The notes under the pieces are model-generated. The model saw only the letters and a list, made by a program, of their open reading frames with translations, was not told the DNA's origin and ran no database searches. This document shows positions 53,905 to 61,769 of a stretch of 64,000 nucleotides of DNA, piece by piece. Origin of the DNA: Methylobacteriaceae bacterium (GTDB lineage: Bacteria > Pseudomonadota > Alphaproteobacteria > Rhizobiales > Beijerinckiaceae); NCBI GenBank assembly GCA_020638195.1, contig JACKJC010000006.1:1-64000 (forward strand), given 5' to 3'. Both the position numbers and the translations under genes were made by a program. The first letter of the stretch is position 1, and each line of letters begins with the position of its first letter.

Positions 53905-54204
53905 TCAGTAGCAGCGCCGCACGAGGATCACTTCGCCGAAATCGTTGATCGCGCGCCGCAGGTAGCAGCCGCCGTAACCGACATAGCCGAAGCGGCGATA
54001 GCCCCAGCGGTGACCCCAGCCGCCGTGGCGGTGTCCCCAGCCGTGATGGCCGAAGCCGCCGTGGTGGCCGTGTCCGCCGTGGAAGCCGCCGCCGTGGAAT
54101 CCCTTGGCCGAAGCGGCCGACGGCGTGAGCGAGGCGGCGCCGAGTGCGAGCGCGCCGAAAGCGATGGCTGCGAGCGGGGCGCGGATCGAACGGATCTTGA
54201 ACAT
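53905..54204 (-). CDS. Secreted His/Gly-rich small protein
   Basis: The 99-residue precursor has a signal peptide (to about residue 33, SAASA) and a His/Gly-rich mature part (GFHGGGFHGGHGHHGGFGHHGWGHRHGG) ending with a small conserved motif with two Cys (GGCYLRRAINDFGEVILVRRCY). The His-rich part could bind nickel, zinc or copper. Such proteins are common in Rhizobiales envelopes, without known roles. Confidence 0.75.
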   Translation of the reverse strand: MFKIRSIRAPLAAIAFGALALGAASLTPSAASAKGFHGGGFHGGHGHHGGFGHHGWGHRHGGWGHRWGYRRFGYVGYGGCYLRRAINDFGEVILVRRCY

Positions 54205-54366
54205 GACTTTTCTCCCTCGGTTGCTCGGACCGCCCAACGCGGCCCTGACGATGAGTGGTCGCGCCGGTGCGAGGGAAAGTTCATGGGCGCGCGAAAAAAA
54301 ATCTCGCGGATGAAGGCGCGACCCGGCGCCTCGAGGATTCGGAGAGGAAATTCGGCAAGCCGTCGA

Positions 54367-54400
54367 CAAAAAAACCGGCCGGGCGTCGCCACCCGGCCGG
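54367..54400 (-). terminator. Terminator after glnII
   Basis: CCGGCCGGG (54375-54383) pairs with CCCGGCCGG (54392-54400); the minus strand then has seven T. Confidence 0.88.
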
Positions 54401-54429
54401 CTTGTCTCGTGATCTGGAGCCGATCCGCC

Positions 54430-55467
54430 TTACGCGGCGGCCGAGGCCTTGGCCAGCGGCACGGTCGAGATCGTCTTGAGGATCTGCGAGGCGATGGCGT
54501 AGGGGTCGCCCTGCGAGTTCGGACGGCGGTCTTCGAGATAGCCCTTGTAGCCGTTGTTGACGAAGCTGTGCGGCACGCGGATCGAGGCGCCGCGGTCGGC
54601 GATGCCGTAGCTGAACTTGTCGATTGCCTGCGTCTCGTGGTGGCCCGTCAGGCGCATGTGGTTGTCCGGACCATAGACCGCGATGTGATCGGCGACGGCG
54701 AGTTCGAAGGCCTTCATCAGGGCTTCGAAATATTCCTTGCCGCCGACAGTGCGCATGTATTCGGTCGAGAAGTTCGCGTGCATGCCCGAGCCGTTCCAGT
54801 CGGTCGCCCCGAGCGGCTTGCAGTGGAACTCGATGTCGATGCCGTATTTTTCCGTCAGGCGCTGCAGCAGGTAGCGGGCCATCCACATTTCGTCGGCGGC
54901 CTTCTTGGAGCCCTTGCCGAAAATCTGGAACTCCCACTGGCCCTTCGCCACTTCGGCGTTGATGCCTTCGTGATTGATGCCGGCGTAGAGGCAGAGGTCG
55001 AGATGCTCCTCGACGATCTGGCGCGCGACATCGCCGACGTTCGAATAGCCGACGCCCGTGTAATAGGGGCCTTGCGGGGCCGGATAGCCCTTGTCCGGGA
55101 AGCCGAGCGGACGACCGTCCTTGTAGAAGAAGTACTCCTGCTCGAAGCCGAACCAGGCGCCGGAATCGTCGAGAATGGTCGCGCGTGTATTGGATTCGTG
55201 AGGGGTGACGCCATCCGGCATCATGACTTCGCACATGACGAGCACGCCGTTGGTGCGCGCGCCGTCCGGGAAAACTGCGACTGGCTTCAGTACGCAATCG
55301 GAGCTGCGGCCCTCGGCCTGCTGCGTCGACGAACCGTCGAAACCCCACAGCGGCAATTGGTCGAGCGTCGGGAAGCTTTCGAATTCCTTGATCTGCGTCT
55401 TGCCACGCAGGTTCGGCACCGGCTTGTAGCCGTCGAGCCAAATGTACTCGAGTTTGTATTTGGTCAT
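54430..55467 (-). CDS. glnII: Glutamine synthetase type II (eukaryote-like)
   Basis: The 345-residue product is GlnII, the heat-labile, non-adenylylated glutamine synthetase typical of Rhizobiales. It starts TKYKLEYIWLDGYKPVPNLRGKT and contains LPLWGFDGSSTQQAEG, GFEQEYFFYKDGRPLGFP, and NEGINAEVAKGQWEFQ-like GINHEGINAEVAKGQWE. It complements glnA under nitrogen limitation. Its sigma-54 promoter (55548-55563) and an upstream inverted repeat support nitrogen control. Confidence 0.97.
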   Translation of the reverse strand: MTKYKLEYIWLDGYKPVPNLRGKTQIKEFESFPTLDQLPLWGFDGSSTQQAEGRSSDCVLKPVAVFPDGARTNGVLVMCEVMMPDGVTPHESNTRATILDDSGAWFGFEQEYFFYKDGRPLGFPDKGYPAPQGPYYTGVGYSNVGDVARQIVEEHLDLCLYAGINHEGINAEVAKGQWEFQIFGKGSKKAADEMWMARYLLQRLTEKYGIDIEFHCKPLGATDWNGSGMHANFSTEYMRTVGGKEYFEALMKAFELAVADHIAVYGPDNHMRLTGHHETQAIDKFSYGIADRGASIRVPHSFVNNGYKGYLEDRRPNSQGDPYAIASQILKTISTVPLAKASAAA

Positions 55468-55547
55468 CTATTGCGTCTCCAACGCGATATCAGTCCCGAG
55501 CGGACGCGCCTCGGCGGACGCCGGGCGAACTGCGCACGTCGCGGGTA

Positions 55548-55563
55548 AGCAGGCTCCATGCCA
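55548..55563 (-). promoter_or_regulatory. Sigma-54 promoter of glnII
   Basis: Minus strand TGGCATGGAGCCTGCT fits TGGCAYG-N4-TTGCW with one mismatch and shares the first eight bases with the glnB promoter. It predicts a leader of about 70 bases. Confidence 0.78.
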
Positions 55564-55647
55564 AGTCAGGGGAGGGCGCGGCAGGTCGGCGCGAGACCGG
55601 AAAAATTGGGAGCGTACTGTCAGTTGGAGGCCTGCAGACCGCACACT

Positions 55648-55670
55648 GCGTTGGGCTGCGCGCCCAACGC
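55648..55670. promoter_or_regulatory. Inverted repeat upstream of glnII
   Basis: GCGTTGGG-N7-CCCAACGC, perfect eight-base arms, centred about 125 bases upstream of the expected glnII transcription start. The placement fits an activator site, but the sequence is not the TGC-N11-GCA form of NtrC. Confidence 0.5.
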
Positions 55671-55777
55671 GAATCCATCATGATCAAAAAATAGGCAAAA
55701 CGATTACGAAAGCCACAAGCGCTCTGTGCGCGAGAAAATCTCGCGCGACCAGACGTCCCCGCCAGGACGACGATAGA

Positions 55778-56017
55778 TCAATGGCGGCGCAGGCGATGCG
55801 TCGGATAGGCGATCCGGAATTGGAGGTCGCTCCAGAAGTCGGCGTCGGCGTTCAGCTCGACGACTTCGGCCGGCGCGCTCGATTGCGCAGGGCTTTCGCT
55901 GTGGAGCTGCGCCCACCGATCGGTGACGGGCAGGGCAGGGCCCGCGTCGGCGGGTATTGCGGGCAGGCCGAGCGCGCTCCGCCGCCGCGAAAATTCGGAA
56001 AAGGGCACGATTTGCAT
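55778..56017 (-). CDS. Small hypothetical protein
   Basis: The 79-residue frame starts with ATG after a good Shine-Dalgarno (AGAGGTGAAAAA) and contains EFSRRRSALGLPAIP and ELNADADFWSDLQFRIAYP. No family known. It lies upstream of glnII on the same strand; the start signal makes it more likely coding than other short frames nearby. Confidence 0.5.
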   Translation of the reverse strand: MQIVPFSEFSRRRSALGLPAIPADAGPALPVTDRWAQLHSESPAQSSAPAEVVELNADADFWSDLQFRIAYPTHRLRRH

Positions 56018-56159
56018 TTTTTCACCTCTGAACGGTCGAATCTGGACGCGAAACGCGACTGAAACCGAGAGATGGGACCTCGATGAGCCATCTCCAGGCT
56101 CAAATCCAGCAAAAATGCACGTTTGATGAATCTATCAGCAAAACCACGGTCCGCCCATT

Positions 56160-56179
56160 TTAACCGCGTCCGCGCTTAA
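56160..56179. promoter_or_regulatory. Near-palindromic TTAA-flanked element, copy 2
   Basis: TTAACCGCGTCCGCGCTTAA differs from the element at 2524-2543 by one central base. Confidence 0.5.
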
Positions 56180-56190
56180 TTCTTTCTTAA
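56176..56190. promoter_or_regulatory. CtrA-type site
   Basis: TTAATTCTTTCTTAA has the TTAA-N7-TTAA form bound by the alphaproteobacterial cell-cycle regulator CtrA. It overlaps the palindromic element and lies 65 bases upstream of the methyltransferase start. Confidence 0.5.
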
Positions 56191-56254
56191 GGCGGCAGCC
56201 CGTGATCCCATCTCCTGGTTCACGCGGGCCACTTCCGGCCGAAAGGAGCAGCCC

Positions 56255-57034
56255 TTGCTCGATCCGACCATCAAACCTCGCTCCCAAGCGGAGGATATTC
56301 GCAAGATCGCGACCGATCTCGGCTATCCCACGGACTGGATCTGGGCCTGGGACAATTACAAGCCGATGATCGTCGAACTGTCGCGCAGTCTGAACCTGCG
56401 TCGGCACGTCGAGATCGGGGCGGGCCGCGACCCGCTTTTCCTGATGGACGAGGCGCTGACGCACGGTTTCGACGTGACGCTCAGCGATATCTCCGCCCGG
56501 GAACTCTCGCTCGCGCCCGAGGGCTACGAGAAGGTCGAATGCGACATTGCCGCGCCCGACGCGATCGACAAGCTGGGCCGCGAAGCCTACGACCTCGCCT
56601 ATTGCCGCATGGTGATGGAGCACGTGCCGGACGTCGCCGCCATGTGGCGCAACGTCTGCGGCGCGCTGGCGCCGGGGGGCGTCGCCATGAGCTTCTTCCC
56701 AACGCTCTACGCGCCGCCCTACGTGCTCAACCGCCTGATTCCCGAGCGAGCCTCCCGCTGGATCCTCCATACGTTCCTGCCGGACCGGCATGACGACGGC
56801 GACAATCCGAAGTTTCCGGCATTTTACGACCATTGCTTCAGCGATGAGGCCAAGATGGCGCCCATGCTGAAAGCGGCGGGTTTCTCCGATTGGGTCATAT
56901 TGCCGTTCTGGGGCTACAGCTATTTCTGGAAGTTTCCGGGCCTGAAGCAGTTCGATGCGGCCTTCACGAACCTCGCCCAGCGACGCCAGTGGCGCACGTT
57001 GTCGAGCTTCGCCTATGTGATCGCGATCAAGTAG
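56255..57034 (+). CDS. Class I SAM-dependent methyltransferase
   Basis: The 259-residue protein (TTG start after AAAGGAG) has a methyltransferase domain with HVEIGAGRDPLFLMDEALTHGFDVTLSDIS (about residues 50-80) and YDLAYCRMVMEHVPDVAAMW (about 109-128), in the methyltransf_11/25 style. The end is aromatic (LPFWGYSYFWKFPGLKQFD). It precedes a glycosyltransferase by 8 bases, so it probably methylates the same glycan or its lipid carrier. Confidence 0.87.
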   Translation: MLDPTIKPRSQAEDIRKIATDLGYPTDWIWAWDNYKPMIVELSRSLNLRRHVEIGAGRDPLFLMDEALTHGFDVTLSDISARELSLAPEGYEKVECDIAAPDAIDKLGREAYDLAYCRMVMEHVPDVAAMWRNVCGALAPGGVAMSFFPTLYAPPYVLNRLIPERASRWILHTFLPDRHDDGDNPKFPAFYDHCFSDEAKMAPMLKAAGFSDWVILPFWGYSYFWKFPGLKQFDAAFTNLAQRRQWRTLSSFAYVIAIK

Positions 57035-57042
57035 GCCGCCCC

Positions 57043-58260
57043 GTGCGCATCGTCGTCGTCAGCGACCACGCGCATATCAATGGCGGCCAGGCCAAGGTCG
57101 CCATCGAGAGCGCGAAGGGGCTGGCGCGGCGCGGCGCGCAGGTCGATTTCTTCGCCGCCGTCGGTCCCGTGGATCAGGGCCTGCACGACGCGGGCGTCGC
57201 GGTCACGCTCCTCGGACACGACGACGTTCTCACCACCGGCTCCCTCGCCCGGTTCGGGGCCCAATGGCTCTGGAACGAGCCCGCGCGTCGTGCGCTCGCC
57301 GCGCTTCTGGAGCGCTGCGATCCGTCCGAGACGGTCGTGCACGTACACGGCTGGTCCAAGGCGCTGTCGCCCTCCATTGGCGCGGCGCTGCATGCGACCC
57401 GTGCGCCGATCGTCCATACGCTGCACGATTTCTATCTCGTTTGCCCGAACGGCGGCTTCTACGACTACCATGCCGCGCGCAATTGTGGCCGGACGCCCAT
57501 GTCGCTCGACTGCATCGCGCATGACTGCGACTCCCGCGGCTATCATCGCAAGCTGATGCGCGTCGGCCGCCATGCCCTGATGCGTCACGCGAGCGGCCTT
57601 TACGGCAGTGCGCGACGCATCGTCACCATTTCGCGCCTCCAGCGCGAGGTCGCTGCGCCTTACCTGCATCGCGACACGATTTTCCACGCCATCGACAATC
57701 CCGTCGACGCCGTCGATCTCGGGCCGCGCGCGCCCGATGCGCCGCTCGGCGACTTTCTCTTCGTCGGCCGTCTGTCGCCCGAGAAGGGGCCGCATTTCTT
57801 CGCCGAAGCCGCTCGCCGCATCGGTGCGCGCGCGATCTTCGTCGGCGATGGGCCGTCTATGGCCGCCCTTCAGGCAGAATTTCCCGAGGCGCGGTTTCTG
57901 GGCTGGCGGAAGCCCGACGAGGTTCGAGCATTGATGCGGATCGCGCGCGCGCTGGTTTTCCCATCCGTCTGGTACGAGGGCCAGCCGCTCACGGTCTACG
58001 AGGCGCTGGCGCAAGGGGCGCCCGTGATCGTTTCGGATCTCTGTGCGGGCCGCGAAGCTGTCGTCGACGGCGAAACTGGGCTGTGGTTTCGAAGCGGCGA
58101 TGTCGCCGCGCTCGCGGCTGCAATGACCCGGCTTCAACACGACCCCACCGCGCGAAACATGTCGCGCGCGGCCTACGATCGCTATTGGGCCGCGCCGCTC
58201 ACGCTCGATCGGCATGTCGACGCGACGCTTGCGGTTTACGAAGAGATGCTGGCCGCCTGA
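57043..58260 (+). CDS. GT4 family glycosyltransferase, paralogue of the 40541 gene
   Basis: The 405-residue GT-B enzyme is a close relative of the protein at 40541-41839: DHAHINGGQAKVAIESAKGL, HVHGWSKALSPSI, TLHDFYLVCPNGGFYDY and EGQPLTVYEALAQGAPVIV recur at the same places. The four-Cys pattern CX13CX8CX4C is conserved exactly. GTG at 57043 begins the conserved VRIVVVSDHAHINGGQ segment. It is cotranscribed with the preceding methyltransferase. Confidence 0.88.
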   Translation: MRIVVVSDHAHINGGQAKVAIESAKGLARRGAQVDFFAAVGPVDQGLHDAGVAVTLLGHDDVLTTGSLARFGAQWLWNEPARRALAALLERCDPSETVVHVHGWSKALSPSIGAALHATRAPIVHTLHDFYLVCPNGGFYDYHAARNCGRTPMSLDCIAHDCDSRGYHRKLMRVGRHALMRHASGLYGSARRIVTISRLQREVAAPYLHRDTIFHAIDNPVDAVDLGPRAPDAPLGDFLFVGRLSPEKGPHFFAEAARRIGARAIFVGDGPSMAALQAEFPEARFLGWRKPDEVRALMRIARALVFPSVWYEGQPLTVYEALAQGAPVIVSDLCAGREAVVDGETGLWFRSGDVAALAAAMTRLQHDPTARNMSRAAYDRYWAAPLTLDRHVDATLAVYEEMLAA

Positions 58261-58264
58261 CGGT

Positions 58265-59113
58265 TCAGCCGTAGGCGACCGGGCAATCTGGCCGGCCGCC
58301 CCATTCTGCCCATGAGCCGTCATAGATCGGCGCCGGCCGGTTGGCGGCGGTTTCCAGCGCCAGCGACAGGATCGCGGCCGAGACGCCGGAGCCGCAGGTC
58401 GTCAGGATCGGCTTCGACAGGTCCACGCCGGCGCCCTGGAAAGCGGCGGCTAGCGCCGCCGTCGGCTTCAGCCGGCCGTTTTCGACGATGTCGGTCCACG
58501 GCAGGCTCTTCGAACCGGGCATATGGCCCGACTTCAGGCCGGGACGAGGCTCCGGCGCCTCGCCGCGGAAGCGGTCGCCGGCGCGCGCGTCGACGACCTG
58601 CACGCCGCTCGCCAGCGCCTTCTTCACATCGTCGAGATCGGCGACCGCGCCATGGTCGAGCCGCGCCGTGAAATGGCGCGGCTGCTTGCGCACGGGGCCT
58701 TCCTCGAGCGGCAGGCCGGCGTCCTTCCAGGCGGGCAGGCCGCCTTCCAGAACATGTACGTCGGCGACGCCGAAGGTGCGCAGCGTCCACCACACGCGCG
58801 GCGCGGAGAACAGGCCATAGCTGTCGTAGACGACGGCGCGCATGCCGTCGCCCAGGCCCATGGCGCGCATGGCGCTCGAAAAGGCGATAGGGTCCGGCAG
58901 CATGTGCGGCAGCGACGACTTCTTGTTGGAAATTTCGTCGATGTCGAAATGGACCGCGCCGGGAATGTGCCCGGCCAGATATTCCGCCTTCGCATCGCGG
59001 TTGAGCGTCGGCAGGTGCCAGCTCGCGTCGATCAGAAACAGGTCGGGGGCCGCGAGATGCTCGGCGAGCCATTTGGTCGTCACGAAATGCTTATGCGCGC
59101 CGTCGCCCGACAT
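58265..59113 (-). CDS. sseA: 3-mercaptopyruvate sulfurtransferase
   Basis: The 282-residue tandem-rhodanese enzyme transfers sulfur from mercaptopyruvate to an acceptor. The N-terminal domain has FLIDASWHLPTLNRDAKAEY and GHIPGAVHFDIDEISN; the C-terminal active loop is CGSGVSAAI near residue 240, close to the CGSGVTA form of mercaptopyruvate rather than thiosulfate sulfurtransferases. It stops just 4 bases from the glycosyltransferase stop. Confidence 0.92.
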   Translation of the reverse strand: MSGDGAHKHFVTTKWLAEHLAAPDLFLIDASWHLPTLNRDAKAEYLAGHIPGAVHFDIDEISNKKSSLPHMLPDPIAFSSAMRAMGLGDGMRAVVYDSYGLFSAPRVWWTLRTFGVADVHVLEGGLPAWKDAGLPLEEGPVRKQPRHFTARLDHGAVADLDDVKKALASGVQVVDARAGDRFRGEAPEPRPGLKSGHMPGSKSLPWTDIVENGRLKPTAALAAAFQGAGVDLSKPILTTCGSGVSAAILSLALETAANRPAPIYDGSWAEWGGRPDCPVAYG

Positions 59114-59275
59114 GGACCTGTCCCTGTTCGTTTCCTCACCCCGGATTTAGCGCGAACCTCCTTGCGACGGCAAGGCTTGCGGCGGCCGCGGCGCCGCGTG
59201 CGAGGACGCACGGACCCCGGAGCCGGAACGGTCCAAATATGGCTGCGTTGGATACGCCAATGGGGAGACGAAGCC

Positions 59276-59368
59276 ATGAACCCGACCACTCAGACTAGCG
59301 GCCTTGCAGTCCCGATGCTCTCGGTCCTGTCCGTCCTGATGGCGACCGCCTGGCTGGTCGTTCACTGA
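59276..59368 (+). CDS. Possible 30-residue membrane micro-protein
   Basis: ATG at 59276 follows TGGGGAGACGAAGCC, a good Shine-Dalgarno at correct spacing. The product has a polar start (NPTTQTSG) and then one hydrophobic span of about 20 residues (LAVPMLSVLSVLMATAWLVV) ending in His. No family known, but the pattern fits single-span micro-proteins. Confidence 0.45.
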   Translation: MNPTTQTSGLAVPMLSVLSVLMATAWLVVH

Positions 59369-59383
59369 TTTTCGATCGCGCGT

Positions 59384-60421
59384 TCAGCGCGACGCATAGG
59401 GCGGGACGACATCGGTCTTCCGCTCCATCCAGCCGGGAACCGGCAGGCCCTTCGAGCGCAAAAACTCCGGATTGAACATCTTGGCCGCATAGCGGCCGCC
59501 GGAATCGCAGAGCGGCGTCACGATCGTGTGGCCGGGGCCCATCTCCCTTGCCAGCCGGATTGCGCCGGCGACATTCACGCCCGAGGAGCCGCCGAGCAGC
59601 AGGCCCTCATTCTCCGCCAGATCGAACACGACGCGCAGCGCCTCGTCGTCCGGGATCTGGTAGGCGACGTCGACTTCCACCCCTTCGAGATTTTTGGTGA
59701 TGCGGCCCTGGCCGATGCCCTCGGTGATCGAGGAGCCGGACGCCTTGAGTTCGCCGGTCGTGTAGTAGGAATAGAGCGCGGCGCCAATGGGATCGGCGAG
59801 CCCGATGCGGATCTTCGGATTGCGCGCCTTCAGCGCCATCGACACGCCGCCGAGCGTGCCGCCCGAACCGACCGCGCAGATGAACCCGTCGACCTTGCCC
59901 TCCGTCGCATCGAATATTTCCGGGCCTGTCGTCAGGCGATGGCCCTCGCGATTGGCGACATTGTCGAACTGGTTCGCCCAGATCGCGCCCGTCGGGCTGT
60001 CCGCCGCCATGCGTTCGGCGAGCCGGCCCGACAGCTTCACGTAATTGTCGGGGTTGGAATAGGGGACGGCCGGCACCTCGATCAGCTCCGCGCCCTGCAG
60101 GCGCAGCATGTCTTTCTTCTCCTGGCTCTGCGTCTCGGGAATCACGATGACCGTGCGATAGCCGAGCGCATTGGCGACCAGCGCGAGGCCAATGCCGGTA
60201 TTGCCCGCCGTTCCCTCCACGATCACGCCGCCGGGTTTCAGCAGGCCCTTGGCCTCCGCGTCGCGCACGATTGCGAGCGCCGCGCGATCCTTGACCGACC
60301 CGCCGGGATTCATGAATTCGGCCTTGCCGAGAATGCGGCAGCCCGTCGCCTTCGAGGCGGCCTGCAATTCGATCAGCGGCGTATGTCCGATGGCGTCGAT
60401 GACATTGGCGGCGATGCGCAT
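59384..60421 (-). CDS. cysK: Cysteine synthase A
   Basis: The 345-residue PLP enzyme makes cysteine from O-acetylserine and sulfide. The PLP lysine is in NPGGSVKDRAALAIV (about residue 44), with GTAGNTGIGLALVANALGY and VGSGGTLGGVSMALKARNPK. It is about 25 residues longer than E. coli CysK, mostly at the C-terminal side (LPVPGWMERKTDVVPPYASR), as in many alphaproteobacterial members. Its neighbour sulfurtransferase suggests shared sulfur metabolism. Confidence 0.93.
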   Translation of the reverse strand: MRIAANVIDAIGHTPLIELQAASKATGCRILGKAEFMNPGGSVKDRAALAIVRDAEAKGLLKPGGVIVEGTAGNTGIGLALVANALGYRTVIVIPETQSQEKKDMLRLQGAELIEVPAVPYSNPDNYVKLSGRLAERMAADSPTGAIWANQFDNVANREGHRLTTGPEIFDATEGKVDGFICAVGSGGTLGGVSMALKARNPKIRIGLADPIGAALYSYYTTGELKASGSSITEGIGQGRITKNLEGVEVDVAYQIPDDEALRVVFDLAENEGLLLGGSSGVNVAGAIRLAREMGPGHTIVTPLCDSGGRYAAKMFNPEFLRSKGLPVPGWMERKTDVVPPYASR

Positions 60422-60507
60422 AAAATTCCGATCTCCCGAGGCGGTTCGGCCCGCACTCTAAGGCGCCGCGCGTGGCTTGGCGAACCGCGCGAGAGATCGG
60501 GGCATGC

Positions 60508-61605
60508 TCAATTCCTGAGGCGCGCCGCCAGCGCATAATTGGCGTTCGCCGAACAGGTTGTCGCCACGTTGAAGAAAATGTCCTGCAGCGTCCAGCCGCC
60601 GCCGTCCTCCCACGCGTGCGTGGACGTCTGGTTGCAGGGCAGGAGCGTGAAGATCGACGGCGTCGAATTGGCGGGCAACTGCACGCCATTGACGAAGAGG
60701 TAGCGCGCCGTCGAAGCGTCATTGGTGCTGTAGACGACCGGGCTCGCGCTCTTGGTATAGGTCGTATAGGTCGGCTGTCCATAGCGGTTCGTTCCGGTCT
60801 GCACGCGCGTTCCCGAGGCGACGCAATTCTGCGTCGTCACCGAGCCGCTGGTCGTCGCGTAGCCCGCCATGCCGGGGCCGCAGCCGTCGCTGTAGACTGT
60901 CATCTTCAGATAGGCGTTGTCGTAGGTCGAGCCCATGCTGACCGCGCTATCGACCGGGCCGGCGACCATGCCGCCGCCGAAGGCGAAGCTCGCCGAGGTC
61001 GTGCCCGTCCCGCGCCCGCTCTGCGCGCTCAGCGTCACCGGTTGATAGACGTAGCTCGCCAGCAGCGTGTCGCTGGTCGCGCCCACCGTGTGCACGTAGA
61101 GGTCGACCTGCTTCCACCACCATCCGTAGCCGCCGGTCAGAACGAAGGACACATTGGACGCGGTCTGCGCCGACGGCATGTCGACCGTCGCGCTGACGGA
61201 CGCGGTCATCGTGTCGATGCGCGCGATCTTCATGAAGACAGTGGACAGCGCTCCTTCGACCCTGCCGCTCATCGATCCATCAGCATTGGTGGTCGGCGTC
61301 TGCGTCCAGGAGGCGCTGATCCCGGTCGCTGACAAATTCGCGTTGAGTATTCGGGATGCGACGGCGCCACGCTCGGCCGCAGGCGCCTGAATGGCGGCGA
61401 GCATTGCGGCGTCCACCGCCGCCTGTAGCTTCTGCTTCATGCTGATGCTGCGGCCGTAGTCGATCGAGGCTCCGGCGAGCATCGTGGCGACGACGCCGGT
61501 CATGGCGAAGATGATCGAGACCGACCCGCGTGCGTCCCGCGTGAAACTCGCAGGCCGCGATCGCAGTGGCGCTGCCGAACGGTTTTGGAGAGAGGTGGAG
61601 GACAT
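60508..61605 (-). CDS. TadG/TadE-like pilus assembly protein
   Basis: The 365-residue protein has a TadG-type N-terminus: FTRDARGSVSIIFAMTGVVATMLAGASIDYGRSISMKQKLQAAVDAAMLAA, one membrane span followed by an extended helix. The large outside part is Ser/Thr/Gly/Tyr-rich with a few Cys and no von Willebrand A domain. It probably functions with a Flp/Tad pilus or a surface adhesin; no other tad genes are in the window. Confidence 0.82.
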   Translation of the reverse strand: MSSTSLQNRSAAPLRSRPASFTRDARGSVSIIFAMTGVVATMLAGASIDYGRSISMKQKLQAAVDAAMLAAIQAPAAERGAVASRILNANLSATGISASWTQTPTTNADGSMSGRVEGALSTVFMKIARIDTMTASVSATVDMPSAQTASNVSFVLTGGYGWWWKQVDLYVHTVGATSDTLLASYVYQPVTLSAQSGRGTGTTSASFAFGGGMVAGPVDSAVSMGSTYDNAYLKMTVYSDGCGPGMAGYATTSGSVTTQNCVASGTRVQTGTNRYGQPTYTTYTKSASPVVYSTNDASTARYLFVNGVQLPANSTPSIFTLLPCNQTSTHAWEDGGGWTLQDIFFNVATTCSANANYALAARLRN

Positions 61606-61769
61606 GTTTACCAGCGCGTAAGGTTACGAAAGCACCGCACCGTTGCGCCGTTTGTTTGAGCGTCGCGTTTAGGAATTCATTAGGATTTACGACAAAGTGG
61701 CGCGCATGACGTCATCGCGTAAAGGCGCGTTTAGGTTATCTCTTGCTTGCCGGTTGCGCCGGAAAAGGC

